A stretch of DNA of 64,000 bases from assembly GCA_963773585.1 (NCBI GenBank), contig CAVZBR010000004.1, forward strand, positions 1 to 64,000, given 5' to 3'. A program made the translations under genes and the position numbers. Shown in pieces: positions 24,599 through 33,817 of this stretch. The notes under the pieces are model-generated. The model saw nothing but the letters and a program-made list of their open reading frames with translations. It was not told the DNA's origin and made no database searches. Positions within the stretch are counted from its first letter, which is position 1; every line of letters begins with the position of its first letter. This DNA is from CAVXJN01 sp963773585 (GTDB lineage: Bacteria > Pseudomonadota > Gammaproteobacteria > JASBUN01).

Positions 24599-25734
24599 GG
24601 CTGCCCGACCTGCATCGCTTGACCAACGACACCGCCGCCGCGCCGCTAGGCGGTTGGCTGAACCGTTTGCACCTGGATGCGCCGCTGCTTTTGGCGTTGC
24701 TGGGCACGGTCAGCGGCGGTTTGTTCATTCTCTACAGTGCCTCCGGGGAAGACTTGCAGCAGGTCGCTCGTCAGGGCGCGCGGCTGGGAATATCGTTCGC
24801 GGTCATGGTCGCCATCGCCCAAGTCTCGCCGCAGACCTTGCGGCGCTGGACGCCGCGGATCTTCGGTTTCGGCGTTGCACTGTTGGTGGCGGTATTGTTG
24901 ATCGGCGAGATCGGAAAAGGCGCGCAGCGCTGGCTGGATCTCGGGATCGTGCGTTTTCAACCGTCCGAGATGATGAAGATCGCGGTGCCGATGATGGTGG
25001 CTTGGCACCTGTCCGACGCGGCGTTGCCGCCCAGCCGGTGGCGGCTTTTATTCAGTGCCCTGCTGATCGGCCTGCCGGTGATCATGGTGGTCAAACAACC
25101 GGATTTGGGAACCGCGCTGCTGATCGGCAGCGCCGGCTTCTTCACTTTGTTCCTGGCCGGGCTGCGCTGGCGTTTGCTTTTGGGTATCGCACTCATCGGC
25201 GCGGCACTGGTGTATCCGGTGTGGCATTACGTCTTACACGACTATCAACGCGACCGCGTGCATACCTTCCTCAACCCCGAACGTGACCCACTGGGTGCCG
25301 GCTACCACATCATACAATCGAAAATCGCGGTCGGTTCGGGTGGCACCTATGGCAAAGGATGGCTCAACGGCACCCAATCGCAGCTGGATTTCCTGCCCGA
25401 GCGGCACACCGATTTCATTTTCGCAGTGTACGCCGAGGAGTTCGGCCTCATTGGCGCTCTGCTGCTGCTCGCAGCCTATCTGTTCATTGTGATACGCGGC
25501 ATGGTGATCGCCATGCAGGCCCAGGACACCTATTCGCGATTATTGGCGGGCAGTTTGAGCCTGACGTTTTTCGTCTACGTTTTCGTCAATATAGGTATGG
25601 TTATCGGACTGTTGCCGGTGGTCGGCTTGCCGCTGCCTTTGGTCAGTTACGGCGGGACATCGATGGTGACGGTGTTGGCCGGTTTCGGTATTCTGATGTC
25701 CATTCAAACCCACCGCAAACTACTCTCGCCTTGA
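24595..25734 (+). CDS. rodA: SEDS peptidoglycan glycosyltransferase RodA
   Basis: Polymerises lipid II during elongation. The 379-residue polytopic protein has about ten membrane helices. SEDS hallmarks include GAQRWLDLGIVRFQPSEMMKIA, VKQPDLGTALLI, the large periplasmic loop with PERDPLGAGYHIIQSKIAVGSGG, the catalytic-region LPERHTDFIFAVYAEEFG, and the C-terminal GLPLPLVSYGGTS. Coupled to mrdA by a four-base overlap. Confidence 0.97.
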   Translation: MRLPDLHRLTNDTAAAPLGGWLNRLHLDAPLLLALLGTVSGGLFILYSASGEDLQQVARQGARLGISFAVMVAIAQVSPQTLRRWTPRIFGFGVALLVAVLLIGEIGKGAQRWLDLGIVRFQPSEMMKIAVPMMVAWHLSDAALPPSRWRLLFSALLIGLPVIMVVKQPDLGTALLIGSAGFFTLFLAGLRWRLLLGIALIGAALVYPVWHYVLHDYQRDRVHTFLNPERDPLGAGYHIIQSKIAVGSGGTYGKGWLNGTQSQLDFLPERHTDFIFAVYAEEFGLIGALLLLAAYLFIVIRGMVIAMQAQDTYSRLLAGSLSLTFFVYVFVNIGMVIGLLPVVGLPLPLVSYGGTSMVTVLAGFGILMSIQTHRKLLSP

Positions 25735-25738
25735 CCCT

Positions 25739-26779
25739 ATGAAACGATTTGCATTCTGGCTGCGCTGCGTGCCGTTTATACTCGTGAGCGCGGTCGCCCT
25801 GGCGGCACCACCCTCTTCGGCTCAGCAAAGCGAAGGATTTCTGCAACGACCCGAGTTGCGCGCTTTCATCGACCGCATGGTTGCCAAGCACGACTTCAAT
25901 AGCGTTGAGCTGGTCGATTTATTCAGCCAGGCGCGGGCTCGCCCCGATATCATCGAAGCGATCTCCAGGCCGGCCGAGGCCAAACCCTGGTACGAGTACC
26001 GGCCCATATTCCTGACCGATTCCCGAATCGAGCAGGGGGTCGAATTCTGGAATGAGAATGCCGATACCCTGGCGCGCGCCGAATCCGAATTCGGCGTTCC
26101 AGCGCGCATTATCGTCGCCATCATCGGCATCGAAACCCGATACGGACGCCACCAGGGACGCTACCCCGTGCTGGATGCACTCAGCACTTTGGCATTCGAC
26201 TATCCGAAGCGGGGCGACTTCTTTCGCAGCGAATTGGAAAACTATCTGTTGTTGACCCGCGAAGAAGGCTTCGATGCCGCTAAGCTGTTGGGCTCCTACG
26301 CTGGTGCCATGGGCGGCGGCCAGTTCATATCCAGCAGTTACCGCCACTATGCCGTGGATTTCGATCATGACGGTAAACGCGACTTGTGGGACAGCATGCC
26401 GGACGTGATCGGCAGTGTCGCAAACTATTTCAACGTGCATGGATGGCGTCCCGGCGACGCGGTTGCGGTACGGGCGAAAACCGACGGCGACGACTACCAG
26501 CGCCTCGACAGCGACCTCAAGCCCCAGTACACGGTCGAGCACTTGCGCAGCTTCGGCGTCGAACCAGCGACACAACTACCGAACGACACCACCGTGGCCC
26601 TGATTCGCCTGGAACAAGCCCACGGCGAGGATGTATGGCTGGGTCTGCACAACTTTTATGTGATCACGCGTTATAATCACAGCGCCCTTTATGCGATGGC
26701 GGCCTATCAGTTGGCCGAGGAAATTTCGGCCCGTCGCACGCAGGCCAACGCACCTACCTTCAAACACCCGAGCAACTGA
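25739..26779 (+). CDS. mltB: Lytic murein transglycosylase B
   Basis: Cleaves the glycan backbone, leaving 1,6-anhydroMurNAc ends. The 346-residue protein has a cleavable signal peptide (VALAAPPSSAQQ) rather than the lipobox of the E. coli enzyme. The catalytic Glu is E132 in IIGIETRYGRHQGRYPVLDALSTLA, followed by GSYAGAMGGGQFISSSYRHYAVDFD. It begins 4 bases after rodA, in the common rodA-mltB-rlpA order. Confidence 0.95.
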   Translation: MKRFAFWLRCVPFILVSAVALAAPPSSAQQSEGFLQRPELRAFIDRMVAKHDFNSVELVDLFSQARARPDIIEAISRPAEAKPWYEYRPIFLTDSRIEQGVEFWNENADTLARAESEFGVPARIIVAIIGIETRYGRHQGRYPVLDALSTLAFDYPKRGDFFRSELENYLLLTREEGFDAAKLLGSYAGAMGGGQFISSSYRHYAVDFDHDGKRDLWDSMPDVIGSVANYFNVHGWRPGDAVAVRAKTDGDDYQRLDSDLKPQYTVEHLRSFGVEPATQLPNDTTVALIRLEQAHGEDVWLGLHNFYVITRYNHSALYAMAAYQLAEEISARRTQANAPTFKHPSN

Positions 26780-26781
26780 CG

Positions 26782-27642
26782 ATGGGCAAAGGATCCGGAG
26801 TAGCCGCACGGCAATCGACCCACGCTCGCTGGCACCAGTTGCTGCTATGGCCCGCGCTACTCGTCTTGTGTTCCTGCGGTGTCGAACCGACTGTCGACAG
26901 CGACAGTGATGGCGCGCCGCAACAACGCATTGACGTCAGCATGATCGCGGATGCGGTTCCGCGCTACGAGCCCCATAGCAAATACGGCAACCCGAGGAGC
27001 TACACGGTTGCCGGCGAACGCTACACGGTTATGAACGACAGCCGTGGCTACGTCGAACGCGGCGTCGCTTCCTGGTACGGCACCAAGTTTCACGGCCGCC
27101 GCACCTCCAGCGGTGAACCCTACGATCTGTACGCCATGACTGCGGCCCACAAGACCCTGCCGATACCCTGTTATGCCCGCGTGACCAACCTGCGCAACCA
27201 TCGAAGCGTGGTGGTGCGGATCAACGACCGTGGGCCGTTCGTCAAAGACCGGCTGATCGATTTGTCCTACGCGGCAGCGACGAAGCTCGGAATCGTCGCC
27301 ACCGGCACGGGCTTGGTCGAAGTACGCACCATCGATCCGCGGCGCCCACAACCGGAAATGGTGCGGACATCAGCGCCGGAAAGCGTTCCGGCCGCCCGCG
27401 ATACCGGCAGCCAATTGTTCGTGCAAGTCGGCGCATTTGCGGACCGCAGCAATGCGGAACGGCTGCGTCAGCGGCTGCTGAGCGTGCCCGTCGACCCGGT
27501 GGAAATCCAGGAATTCGTGACTGGAAGCCAATCGCTGTACCGCGTCCGCGTCGGGCCTTTGGAAGACGTGTCTGCCGCGGACCGCACAACCGAAAAGTTG
27601 TCGCAGCTGGGCCTGGGCAATACCCACATCGTGGTGGACTAG
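26782..27642 (+). CDS. rlpA: Septal-ring lytic transglycosylase RlpA (DPBB plus SPOR)
   Basis: Acts on denuded glycan strands at division sites in relatives such as Pseudomonas. The 286-residue lipoprotein has a lipobox-like LVLCSC (C30/C32), a double-psi beta-barrel (about 92-180: GVASWYGTKFHGRRTSSGEPYD, RINDRGPF), and a C-terminal SPOR domain (about 208-285: FVQVGAFADRSNAERLRQRL). The start is two bases after the mltB stop. Whether it is enzymatically active cannot be decided from sequence alone. Confidence 0.95.
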   Translation: MGKGSGVAARQSTHARWHQLLLWPALLVLCSCGVEPTVDSDSDGAPQQRIDVSMIADAVPRYEPHSKYGNPRSYTVAGERYTVMNDSRGYVERGVASWYGTKFHGRRTSSGEPYDLYAMTAAHKTLPIPCYARVTNLRNHRSVVVRINDRGPFVKDRLIDLSYAAATKLGIVATGTGLVEVRTIDPRRPQPEMVRTSAPESVPAARDTGSQLFVQVGAFADRSNAERLRQRLLSVPVDPVEIQEFVTGSQSLYRVRVGPLEDVSAADRTTEKLSQLGLGNTHIVVD

Positions 27643-27757
27643 CCGCACTATCCGCGGTTCGATGCGCACGTTAAACTATACCGCGTTGCGATCCGATCGC
27701 ACCGCGTTCTTCCCTCACCGGCCGACACGCCGGCCGGCAACCGACAAATAGATACTC

Positions 27758-28951
27758 ATGTCCCGATATCAATCGATTCGCAATACCTTGGCGATGTTTC
27801 TGTTCGTGTGGCTCGCAGCATCGCCCGCCGCGCAGGCGACCGCACCCGGTGCGCCGACACCAACGCCCTCGACGAACGCAGCGCCCATGCCTTCGCCACC
27901 GTCGGTGAGCGCCGAAAGTTATATACTGGTGGACTATCACAGTGGCCAGATCCTGGCGGAAAAGGATGCCGACCAGCGGATGGATCCGGCGAGCATCACC
28001 AAACTGATGACCGCCTATGTCGTATTCGGCGAAATGGAGGCGGGCCGCTTGCCTGGGGATACCAAGGTTGAAATCAGCGAACACGCTTGGCGCATGCCGG
28101 GATCACGCACGTTCGTCGAGGTGGGAACCAAGGTGCCGGTGTCGACGCTGGTACAGGGGATGATCGTACAGTCGGGTAATGATGCCACTGTGGCGTTGGC
28201 GGAAAAGATCGCCGGCAGCGAGCCGACATTCGCCTCTTTGATGAATCAGCAGGCACAGCAGCTGGGTATGACCGACACCCACTTCGTCAACAGCACCGGC
28301 TGGCCCGACCCGCAGCATTACAGCACCGCCCGTGACATCGCCAAACTGGCGCGCGCGCTGGTTACCAAGTTTCCGGAATTCTACAAGCTCTACTCCGAGC
28401 GCGAGTTCACCTACAACGGCATCTCGCAATACAACCGCAACAAGTTGCTGTGGCGCGACAAGAGCGTCGACGGCATGAAAACAGGGCATACCGATGCCGC
28501 CGGCTACTGTCTGGTATCGTCGGCGCACCGCGACGGCATGCGCCTGATCTCGGTGGTATTGAAAGACCGCAGCGAGGAGGCGCGCGCCGCCAGCAGCCAG
28601 GCGCTGCTTAACTATGGCTTTCGCTTCTTCGAGACCCGCAGATTGTACGCTGCCGACAAACCGCTCAAGGAACCCAGACTATGGAAGGGCGCAAAGGACA
28701 CTGTCCCGCTGGGGCTGCAAAAGGATCTATACGCGACCTTCCCTCGCGGACACTACGATGAACTCCGGGCGTCGGCCAACTTCCAGCCCCAGATCGTCGC
28801 TCCGGTGAAAGAAGGCGATGATTTCGGCACCCTCAACGTTTCCCTCAACGGCGACGTGATCGCCGAACGTAAACTGGTGGCGTTGCAGGGCATCCCGAAG
28901 GGCAGTTGGTGGCAACAGCTCACCGACAGCGTCGTGATGTGGTTCAAGTAA
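27758..28951 (+). CDS. dacA: D-alanyl-D-alanine carboxypeptidase (PBP5/6 family)
   Basis: Trims the terminal D-Ala from peptidoglycan pentapeptides in the periplasm. The 397-residue protein has a signal peptide (LAASPAAQA), a Pro/Ala/Thr linker (residues 28-50), the S79-I-T-K82 nucleophile motif, S139-G-N, and K241-T-G. A C-terminal PBP5 beta domain ends in an amphipathic anchor (SWWQQLTDSVVMWFK). It is 115 bases after rlpA and precedes dat. Confidence 0.96.
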   Translation: MSRYQSIRNTLAMFLFVWLAASPAAQATAPGAPTPTPSTNAAPMPSPPSVSAESYILVDYHSGQILAEKDADQRMDPASITKLMTAYVVFGEMEAGRLPGDTKVEISEHAWRMPGSRTFVEVGTKVPVSTLVQGMIVQSGNDATVALAEKIAGSEPTFASLMNQQAQQLGMTDTHFVNSTGWPDPQHYSTARDIAKLARALVTKFPEFYKLYSEREFTYNGISQYNRNKLLWRDKSVDGMKTGHTDAAGYCLVSSAHRDGMRLISVVLKDRSEEARAASSQALLNYGFRFFETRRLYAADKPLKEPRLWKGAKDTVPLGLQKDLYATFPRGHYDELRASANFQPQIVAPVKEGDDFGTLNVSLNGDVIAERKLVALQGIPKGSWWQQLTDSVVMWFK

Positions 28952-28976
28952 CGGTGCCGAATCAGGCGATCTGATC

Positions 28977-29855
28977 GTGGATCCTGCCGCCACGCCCGTG
29001 GTCTACCTCAACGGCCGTTTTTTGCCTGCGTCCGAGGCCCAGGTCTCGGCTCTGGATCGCGGATTCCTGCTCGGCGACGGCGTCTATGAGGTCATTCCGG
29101 CATATGGGAGGCGGGCATTTCGGTTGCAGCAACATCTGCGACGGTTGCGGTATAGTCTGGAGCAGACCCGAATACCGAGTCCTCTCGACGATGCGCAGTG
29201 GCGCGATGTGATTGCGGAGTTGATCGACGCCAACCAGGGTGAAGATCAATCGATCTATCTGCAAATCACCAGAGGCGCGGCTGCCAAGCGCGATCACGCG
29301 TTTCCACACCCGGTGCACCCTACGGTGTTTCTCATGAGCACCGAACTGCAATCGCCGCCGGCTGCGCTGTTGGAACGCGGCGTGGCGGCGGTCACCCGCG
29401 ACGACATCCGCTGGCAGCGCTGCGACATCAAGGCCATTACCCTGCTCGCCAACGTCTTGCTGCGACAGGAAGCCTTGGATGCCAACGCAGCCGAAGCGAT
29501 TCTGGTACGCGCCGGCGAGGCGACCGAGGGTGCGGCCAGCAATCTGTTCATCGTCCGAGACGGCGTGCTGATCACGCCACCCAACGGTCCGCACCTGCTG
29601 CCCGGCGTTACCCGGGATCTGGTGCTCGAACTCGCCCAACAGCACGACATCCCGTGGCGTGAACAGGCGGTGTCGGTCGCCGAGCTGCGCGCAGCGCAGG
29701 AGATCTGGTTGACCAGCTCGACCCGGGAGATCATGCCGGTGGTGGAATTGGACGGCACAGCAGTCGGCACCGGCCGACCGGGGTCCGTGTGGCAACGACT
29801 GCGAACCCTGTATCAGGACTACAAGCAGCAACTTCGCAACGGCGCCCGCGCTTAG
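28977..29855 (+). CDS. dat: D-amino-acid transaminase (class IV PLP)
   Basis: Interconverts D-alanine and D-glutamate with 2-oxo acids. The 292-residue class IV fold shows FLLGDGVYEVIPAYG near the N-terminus, the PLP lysine K152 in CDIKAITLLANVL, and E184 in GEATEGAASNLFIV. The D-amino-acid assignment rests on overall similarity and on context: it follows the D-Ala carboxypeptidase dacA by 25 bases. A branched-chain aminotransferase or aminodeoxychorismate lyase is less likely. The start is GTG 28977. Confidence 0.88.
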   Translation: MDPAATPVVYLNGRFLPASEAQVSALDRGFLLGDGVYEVIPAYGRRAFRLQQHLRRLRYSLEQTRIPSPLDDAQWRDVIAELIDANQGEDQSIYLQITRGAAAKRDHAFPHPVHPTVFLMSTELQSPPAALLERGVAAVTRDDIRWQRCDIKAITLLANVLLRQEALDANAAEAILVRAGEATEGAASNLFIVRDGVLITPPNGPHLLPGVTRDLVLELAQQHDIPWREQAVSVAELRAAQEIWLTSSTREIMPVVELDGTAVGTGRPGSVWQRLRTLYQDYKQQLRNGARA

Positions 29856-29953
29856 TCGCAAGTAGCGGAAAGATCAGGATATTACAGCCCTATCCCGGAA
29901 ATCCCCGGTCCGTTACAATAGCACTTTCCGATGCACGCGTATCCCGACACTCA

Positions 29954-30223
29954 ATGACCTCCGACGCCGATACGGCGCTGCTGTTTCCCTGCCGATTTCC
30001 CATCAAAGCCATGGGCCGCGCAGAGTGCGACCTGGTCGCCCTGGTCGGCGAAATCGCTGCCCGCCACGATCCGCAGTTCGACAGCGACACGATGCGCAGC
30101 AAGGCCAGCAGCGCCGGACGCTATGTGTCGGTCACCGTTACGATCAACGCGACTAGTCGCGCTCAAATCGACGCGATCTACCGCGAGCTTACCGCTCGCG
30201 ATGAGATCCTCATGGTGCTGTAA
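29954..30223 (+). CDS. ybeD: YbeD-family regulatory protein (DUF493)
   Basis: An 89-residue ACT-like protein with LFPCRFPIKAMGRAECD at the start, SSAGRYVSVTVTINATSRAQIDAIY and the terminal ELTARDEILMVL, all standard for YbeD. It sits immediately before lipB (4-base gap), the conserved dacA-ybeD-lipB-lipA arrangement. Its biochemical role is unclear; a link to lipoate metabolism is inferred from context. ATG 29954 matches the family start. Confidence 0.93.
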   Translation: MTSDADTALLFPCRFPIKAMGRAECDLVALVGEIAARHDPQFDSDTMRSKASSAGRYVSVTVTINATSRAQIDAIYRELTARDEILMVL

Positions 30224-30227
30224 TCAA

Positions 30228-30944
30228 ATGGACGGTTCATTTTCGCAGATCGGATCTCGAAACCATCGCTTGCGGGCCGCCGCAATGCAGGCGGCGCGTG
30301 ACGCAGCCAGCGACCGCGCGCCGGAATTGCGGGTACGCCACTTGGGCCTGCAACCCTACGAACCTGTTTGGCGTGACATGCAGGCGTACACCGAGGCCCG
30401 CGATCCCAGCAGCCCGGACCAGCTCTGGCTACTCGAGCACGCTCCGGTGTACACACTGGGCCTGAACGGTCGCCACGAAAACCTGCTCTGCACCGGCGAT
30501 ACACCGGTGCTGCGCGTGGATCGTGGCGGCCAAGTGACTTACCACGGCCCAGGGCAGTTGGTCGGCTACCTTTTACTGGACCTCAGCCGACGCGCGATCG
30601 GCATTCGCGAACTGGTGCGACGTATCGAAGCGGCAATCGTCGATCTGTTGGGCGACTACGATATCGATGCCCACGGCCGCGAAGACGCGCCCGGCGTCTA
30701 CGTGGGCGCGGCCAAGATCGCGGCGCTCGGCCTGCGGGTGCGGCGCGGGCGCTCCTATCACGGCTTCAGCCTCAACGTCGACATGGACCTCGCGCCATTC
30801 GCCGGCATCAATCCCTGCGGTTATCAAGGTCTGCAAGTCACCCAACTGGCCGACTTGGGCGGCCCCACGGACATGGCGGAGATCGCCGCGGCGTTGACCG
30901 AGAAGCTGGCTACCCGCCTCGACTACCGACTCACGACCGGCTGA
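30228..30944 (+). CDS. lipB: Octanoyltransferase
   Basis: Moves octanoate from acyl carrier protein to lipoyl domains. The 238-residue protein contains RGGQVTYHGPGQLVGYLLLDL and the Cys/Lys catalytic dyad K163 (GAAKIAALGL) and C197 (INPCGYQGLQVTQL). The N-terminus is about 25 residues longer than in E. coli LipB, so translation may start at a later ATG (residue 20). Four bases after ybeD, 38 before lipA. Confidence 0.95.
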   Translation: MDGSFSQIGSRNHRLRAAAMQAARDAASDRAPELRVRHLGLQPYEPVWRDMQAYTEARDPSSPDQLWLLEHAPVYTLGLNGRHENLLCTGDTPVLRVDRGGQVTYHGPGQLVGYLLLDLSRRAIGIRELVRRIEAAIVDLLGDYDIDAHGREDAPGVYVGAAKIAALGLRVRRGRSYHGFSLNVDMDLAPFAGINPCGYQGLQVTQLADLGGPTDMAEIAAALTEKLATRLDYRLTTG

Positions 30945-30982
30945 ACTGCACTGGCGCCGGTCACAAACTGAGATTCGATACT

Positions 30983-31960
30983 ATGGATTCCAAAGACACC
31001 AAACCCCGGCGCACTGGACCTGCGGTTGGCGAACACCAACGCGGCGCGGCAAAGGTGGCGCGCATTCCGATAAAGGTCGAACCGACCGTCAAGCCGCAAC
31101 GCAAACCCGCTTGGATTCGGGCGAAATCGCCGGCCCATCCGGAAGTGCTGCGCCTGAAAAGCGTGTTGCGCGAGCACCGGCTGCATACGGTCTGCGAGGA
31201 AGCCTCTTGTCCAAATATCGGCGAATGCTTCGGTCACGGCACGGCCACGTTCATGATCATGGGCGACATCTGCACCCGGCGCTGCCCGTTCTGCGACGTT
31301 GCCCACGGCAAGCCAATGCCTTTGGATCAAGAGGAGCCGGAAAATCTGGGCCGCACCATCGCGGCGATGGGCTTGTCCTATGTGGTGGTGACTTCGGTCG
31401 ACCGGGACGACCTGCGGGACGGCGGCGCGGGTCACTTCGTTTCCTGTATCCGCAAGATTCGCGAGCACAGCCCCACGATCAAGATCGAAGTCCTGGTACC
31501 GGATTTCCGCGGCCGGATGGACGTAGCGCTCGAACTGCTCCACACAGCGCCCCCGGATGTGTTCAATCACAATCTCGAAACCGTTCCGCGCCTGTACCGC
31601 AAGGCCCGGCCGGGCTCGGACTACGCCTGGTCCCTGAAGCTTCTGCAGCGATTCAAACAAGTGCATCCGGACACGCCAACCAAGTCGGGGTTGATGCTGG
31701 GTTTGGGCGAAACGCTGGAAGAAGTGCAACAGGTCATGGCCGATCTACGGGCTCACGATTGCGACATGCTGACGCTCGGCCAATATTTGCAGCCCAGCCT
31801 GCACCATCTCCCGGTGACGCGCTATGTCACACCAGAGGAATTCGACCGCCTGGCGGAAGTCGGTCGCGAGATGGGGTTCACCCATGTGGCCAGCGGACCG
31901 ATGGTGCGTTCGTCCTATCACGCCGATCTGCAGGCATCCGGAGTATTGGATTCCCATTGA
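30983..31960 (+). CDS. lipA: Lipoyl synthase
   Basis: Radical-SAM enzyme that inserts sulfur at C6 and C8 of octanoyl-lipoyl domains. The 325-residue protein carries the auxiliary cluster ligands C71, C76, C82, the radical-SAM cluster C97-x3-C101-x2-C104, and the C-terminal RSSYHAD serine ligand. It forms a ybeD-lipB-lipA unit, and its product serves complexes such as the glycine cleavage system whose gcvPB is also in the window. Confidence 0.97.
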   Translation: MDSKDTKPRRTGPAVGEHQRGAAKVARIPIKVEPTVKPQRKPAWIRAKSPAHPEVLRLKSVLREHRLHTVCEEASCPNIGECFGHGTATFMIMGDICTRRCPFCDVAHGKPMPLDQEEPENLGRTIAAMGLSYVVVTSVDRDDLRDGGAGHFVSCIRKIREHSPTIKIEVLVPDFRGRMDVALELLHTAPPDVFNHNLETVPRLYRKARPGSDYAWSLKLLQRFKQVHPDTPTKSGLMLGLGETLEEVQQVMADLRAHDCDMLTLGQYLQPSLHHLPVTRYVTPEEFDRLAEVGREMGFTHVASGPMVRSSYHADLQASGVLDSH

Positions 31961-31988
31961 GCCGGCACTCCGAGGCGGATGCTGATAC

Positions 31989-32756
31989 GTGAACACGGTG
32001 CTGTTCAACCGGGTGGTGGAGCTCCTGCTGCTGCCGCCGGGCATGTCCTTGCTGTTACTATTGGGCGCCCTGTTGTTCTGGCGCGTTCGCCGTCTCGCCC
32101 TCTCGCTGCTGGTCGTAGCGCTCACCACGCTGTACGCGGCCAGTCTCCCGATCACTGCGCAATGGCTGATCGGCTCGCTTGAACACCGTTTCCCGCCCAT
32201 TGCCGCGGATGCGACACAGACCCGCGGCGCCGGCGCGATCGTCGTATTGGGAGCTGGACGCTATCCGGATGCACCGGAATACGGCGGCGATACGGTGTCG
32301 TCCCTGGAGTTGGTTCGCTTACGCTACGCGGCCCGGCTGCAGCGGCGCACCGGCTTGCCATTGCTGGTCACCGGCGGTTCGACCATGAGCCAGGCGATCC
32401 CGGAAGCGCAGCTCATGCAACGCGCGCTGCGAGAGGATCTGGGCATCGCCGACAGCTGGACCGAGGAGCGCAGTCACACCACGGCGGAAAACGCGCGTTT
32501 CAGCGCGGAGGTACTGGCACAGAAGGGCGTCCATCGGGTGTTCCTGGTAACCCACGCACTGCACATGCCGCGAGCGGTTGCCGTGTTTCGCAGGACCGGT
32601 CTGGAAGTTGTGCCCGCGCCGACCGCATTTCATCGGCCCCATCCCATGGACCGCGGCATTACCGCCTGGCTACCGCGCATCGACGCACTGCGGCGGACGG
32701 ATCAAGCGCTGCACGAATATATCGGGATGCTGTGGTACGACCTGCGCGGTTTGTGA
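31989..32756 (+). CDS. YdcF/ElyC-like membrane protein (DUF218)
   Basis: A 255-residue protein with two N-terminal membrane helices (about 8-32 and 36-58) and a DUF218 domain (AIVVLGAGRYPDAPEYGGDTVSSLELVRLRYAA, LLVTGGSTM, ERSHTTAENARFSAEVL, FLVTHALHMPRAVAVF). Homologues such as ElyC affect envelope integrity and undecaprenyl-phosphate use, which fits this wall-rich region, but the reaction is unknown. The start is GTG 31989, 28 bases after lipA. Confidence 0.85.
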   Translation: MNTVLFNRVVELLLLPPGMSLLLLLGALLFWRVRRLALSLLVVALTTLYAASLPITAQWLIGSLEHRFPPIAADATQTRGAGAIVVLGAGRYPDAPEYGGDTVSSLELVRLRYAARLQRRTGLPLLVTGGSTMSQAIPEAQLMQRALREDLGIADSWTEERSHTTAENARFSAEVLAQKGVHRVFLVTHALHMPRAVAVFRRTGLEVVPAPTAFHRPHPMDRGITAWLPRIDALRRTDQALHEYIGMLWYDLRGL

Positions 32757-32774
32757 CACGCTCCGGGCGCACTT

Positions 32775-33815
32775 TCAAGGCGGGCTGGGCAAACGGCCCC
32801 TCGCGCTCGGCAATTGGTAACGCTCCATGAGATAACATAGACAATCCTGCCGGATGATACGCCCGTCCAAGGTCAACATGGACGGCATCACCGACCGACT
32901 GAGCCGCAACTCGCCATCTTGGATGTGGAAGTAACGCTGCGCAACGTCCTCCTGAAAGTCGTTCCAGGCGTGCAGGTGAACCGGGCTGCCGGCACGCACG
33001 CGCCCCAACCGAGTGCCGGCGGCCAGCTCGCGGAAGTTCAGATGATCGAGATCCTTCTCGAACAGGATGTCGGTATCGCCCGCGCCAAATCCAAAGCTGA
33101 CCTCCGGCGGCACCTTGACCACGGCCACGGTGTGAAACAGCGCCATATCCTGATCGCGCGGGGGATTCTGCGCCATCTCGGTCGAGTGCAGGCAGGCGTC
33201 CAGAAATTCGAACGCATGGTCGGTACTGTGGGCGTCGCCCGATTTCCCGCATTCAACCGTCACTGCCGGACACAAGGAGGCGAACGCTTGCGACTGCACG
33301 CCTCGCGGCGTGGTGAAGTACACCACCACGCGGCTGAACAGCGTCGCCAGGTGGAAGAATCGATTGTCGATTCGGTTGACGCAGGCATAGTGCGGGTTGA
33401 GGCCCGTGTTGTTGTGCACGTCGGCGCTGGCGAACACCCCGCGCTCGGCCATCATGTCGCACACCTGTTGCATCAATGCAGCCTCAGGTGAATCGGTGGC
33501 CTCGCCGCCCGGCCAGACACGGTTGTAATCCGGCTGTTGTTCGAGGCGGCGCACGCCGTAGCGGGCGGCTTCGACATTGCCGACGAACACTGACAGCCGG
33601 CGCGGCAATTCGCGCTCGCGGTATTTTTTCAACAGCTGCTGGACTGCGTGCAAGCCCGTATGCTCGTTGCCATGGAGTAACACCGACACGAACAATGCCG
33701 GCTCGCGGCGGCCGGAAAGATGCAGCATTGCCGGTCCGCCCAGAACCCGGTGCATGTCGGCCGGGCTTGCATCCAGAAATCCAGGCGGTATTTGGTCGAA
33801 CGTGTTCAGGAGCAT
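32775..33815 (-). CDS. M14-type amidohydrolase of the AstE/aspartoacylase family
   Basis: Zinc amidohydrolase of about 346 residues. Metal-site and catalytic segments are visible: LLHGNEHTG (HxxE), ADVHNNTGLNPHYACVN (third His), and TVECGKSGD (catalytic Glu). Succinylglutamate desuccinylases and aspartoacylases share this pattern, but the substrate here is unknown; no arginine-succinyl pathway genes are nearby. It is tightly linked to the upstream GCS2-type ligase. ATG 33815 starts 2 bases after that stop; a GTG at 33830 (overlapping) is the alternative. Possible job: hydrolysing an amide made by its partner. Confidence 0.82.
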   Translation of the reverse strand: MLLNTFDQIPPGFLDASPADMHRVLGGPAMLHLSGRREPALFVSVLLHGNEHTGLHAVQQLLKKYRERELPRRLSVFVGNVEAARYGVRRLEQQPDYNRVWPGGEATDSPEAALMQQVCDMMAERGVFASADVHNNTGLNPHYACVNRIDNRFFHLATLFSRVVVYFTTPRGVQSQAFASLCPAVTVECGKSGDAHSTDHAFEFLDACLHSTEMAQNPPRDQDMALFHTVAVVKVPPEVSFGFGAGDTDILFEKDLDHLNFRELAAGTRLGRVRAGSPVHLHAWNDFQEDVAQRYFHIQDGELRLSRSVMPSMLTLDGRIIRQDCLCYLMERYQLPSARGRLPSPP

Positions 33816-33817
33816 GT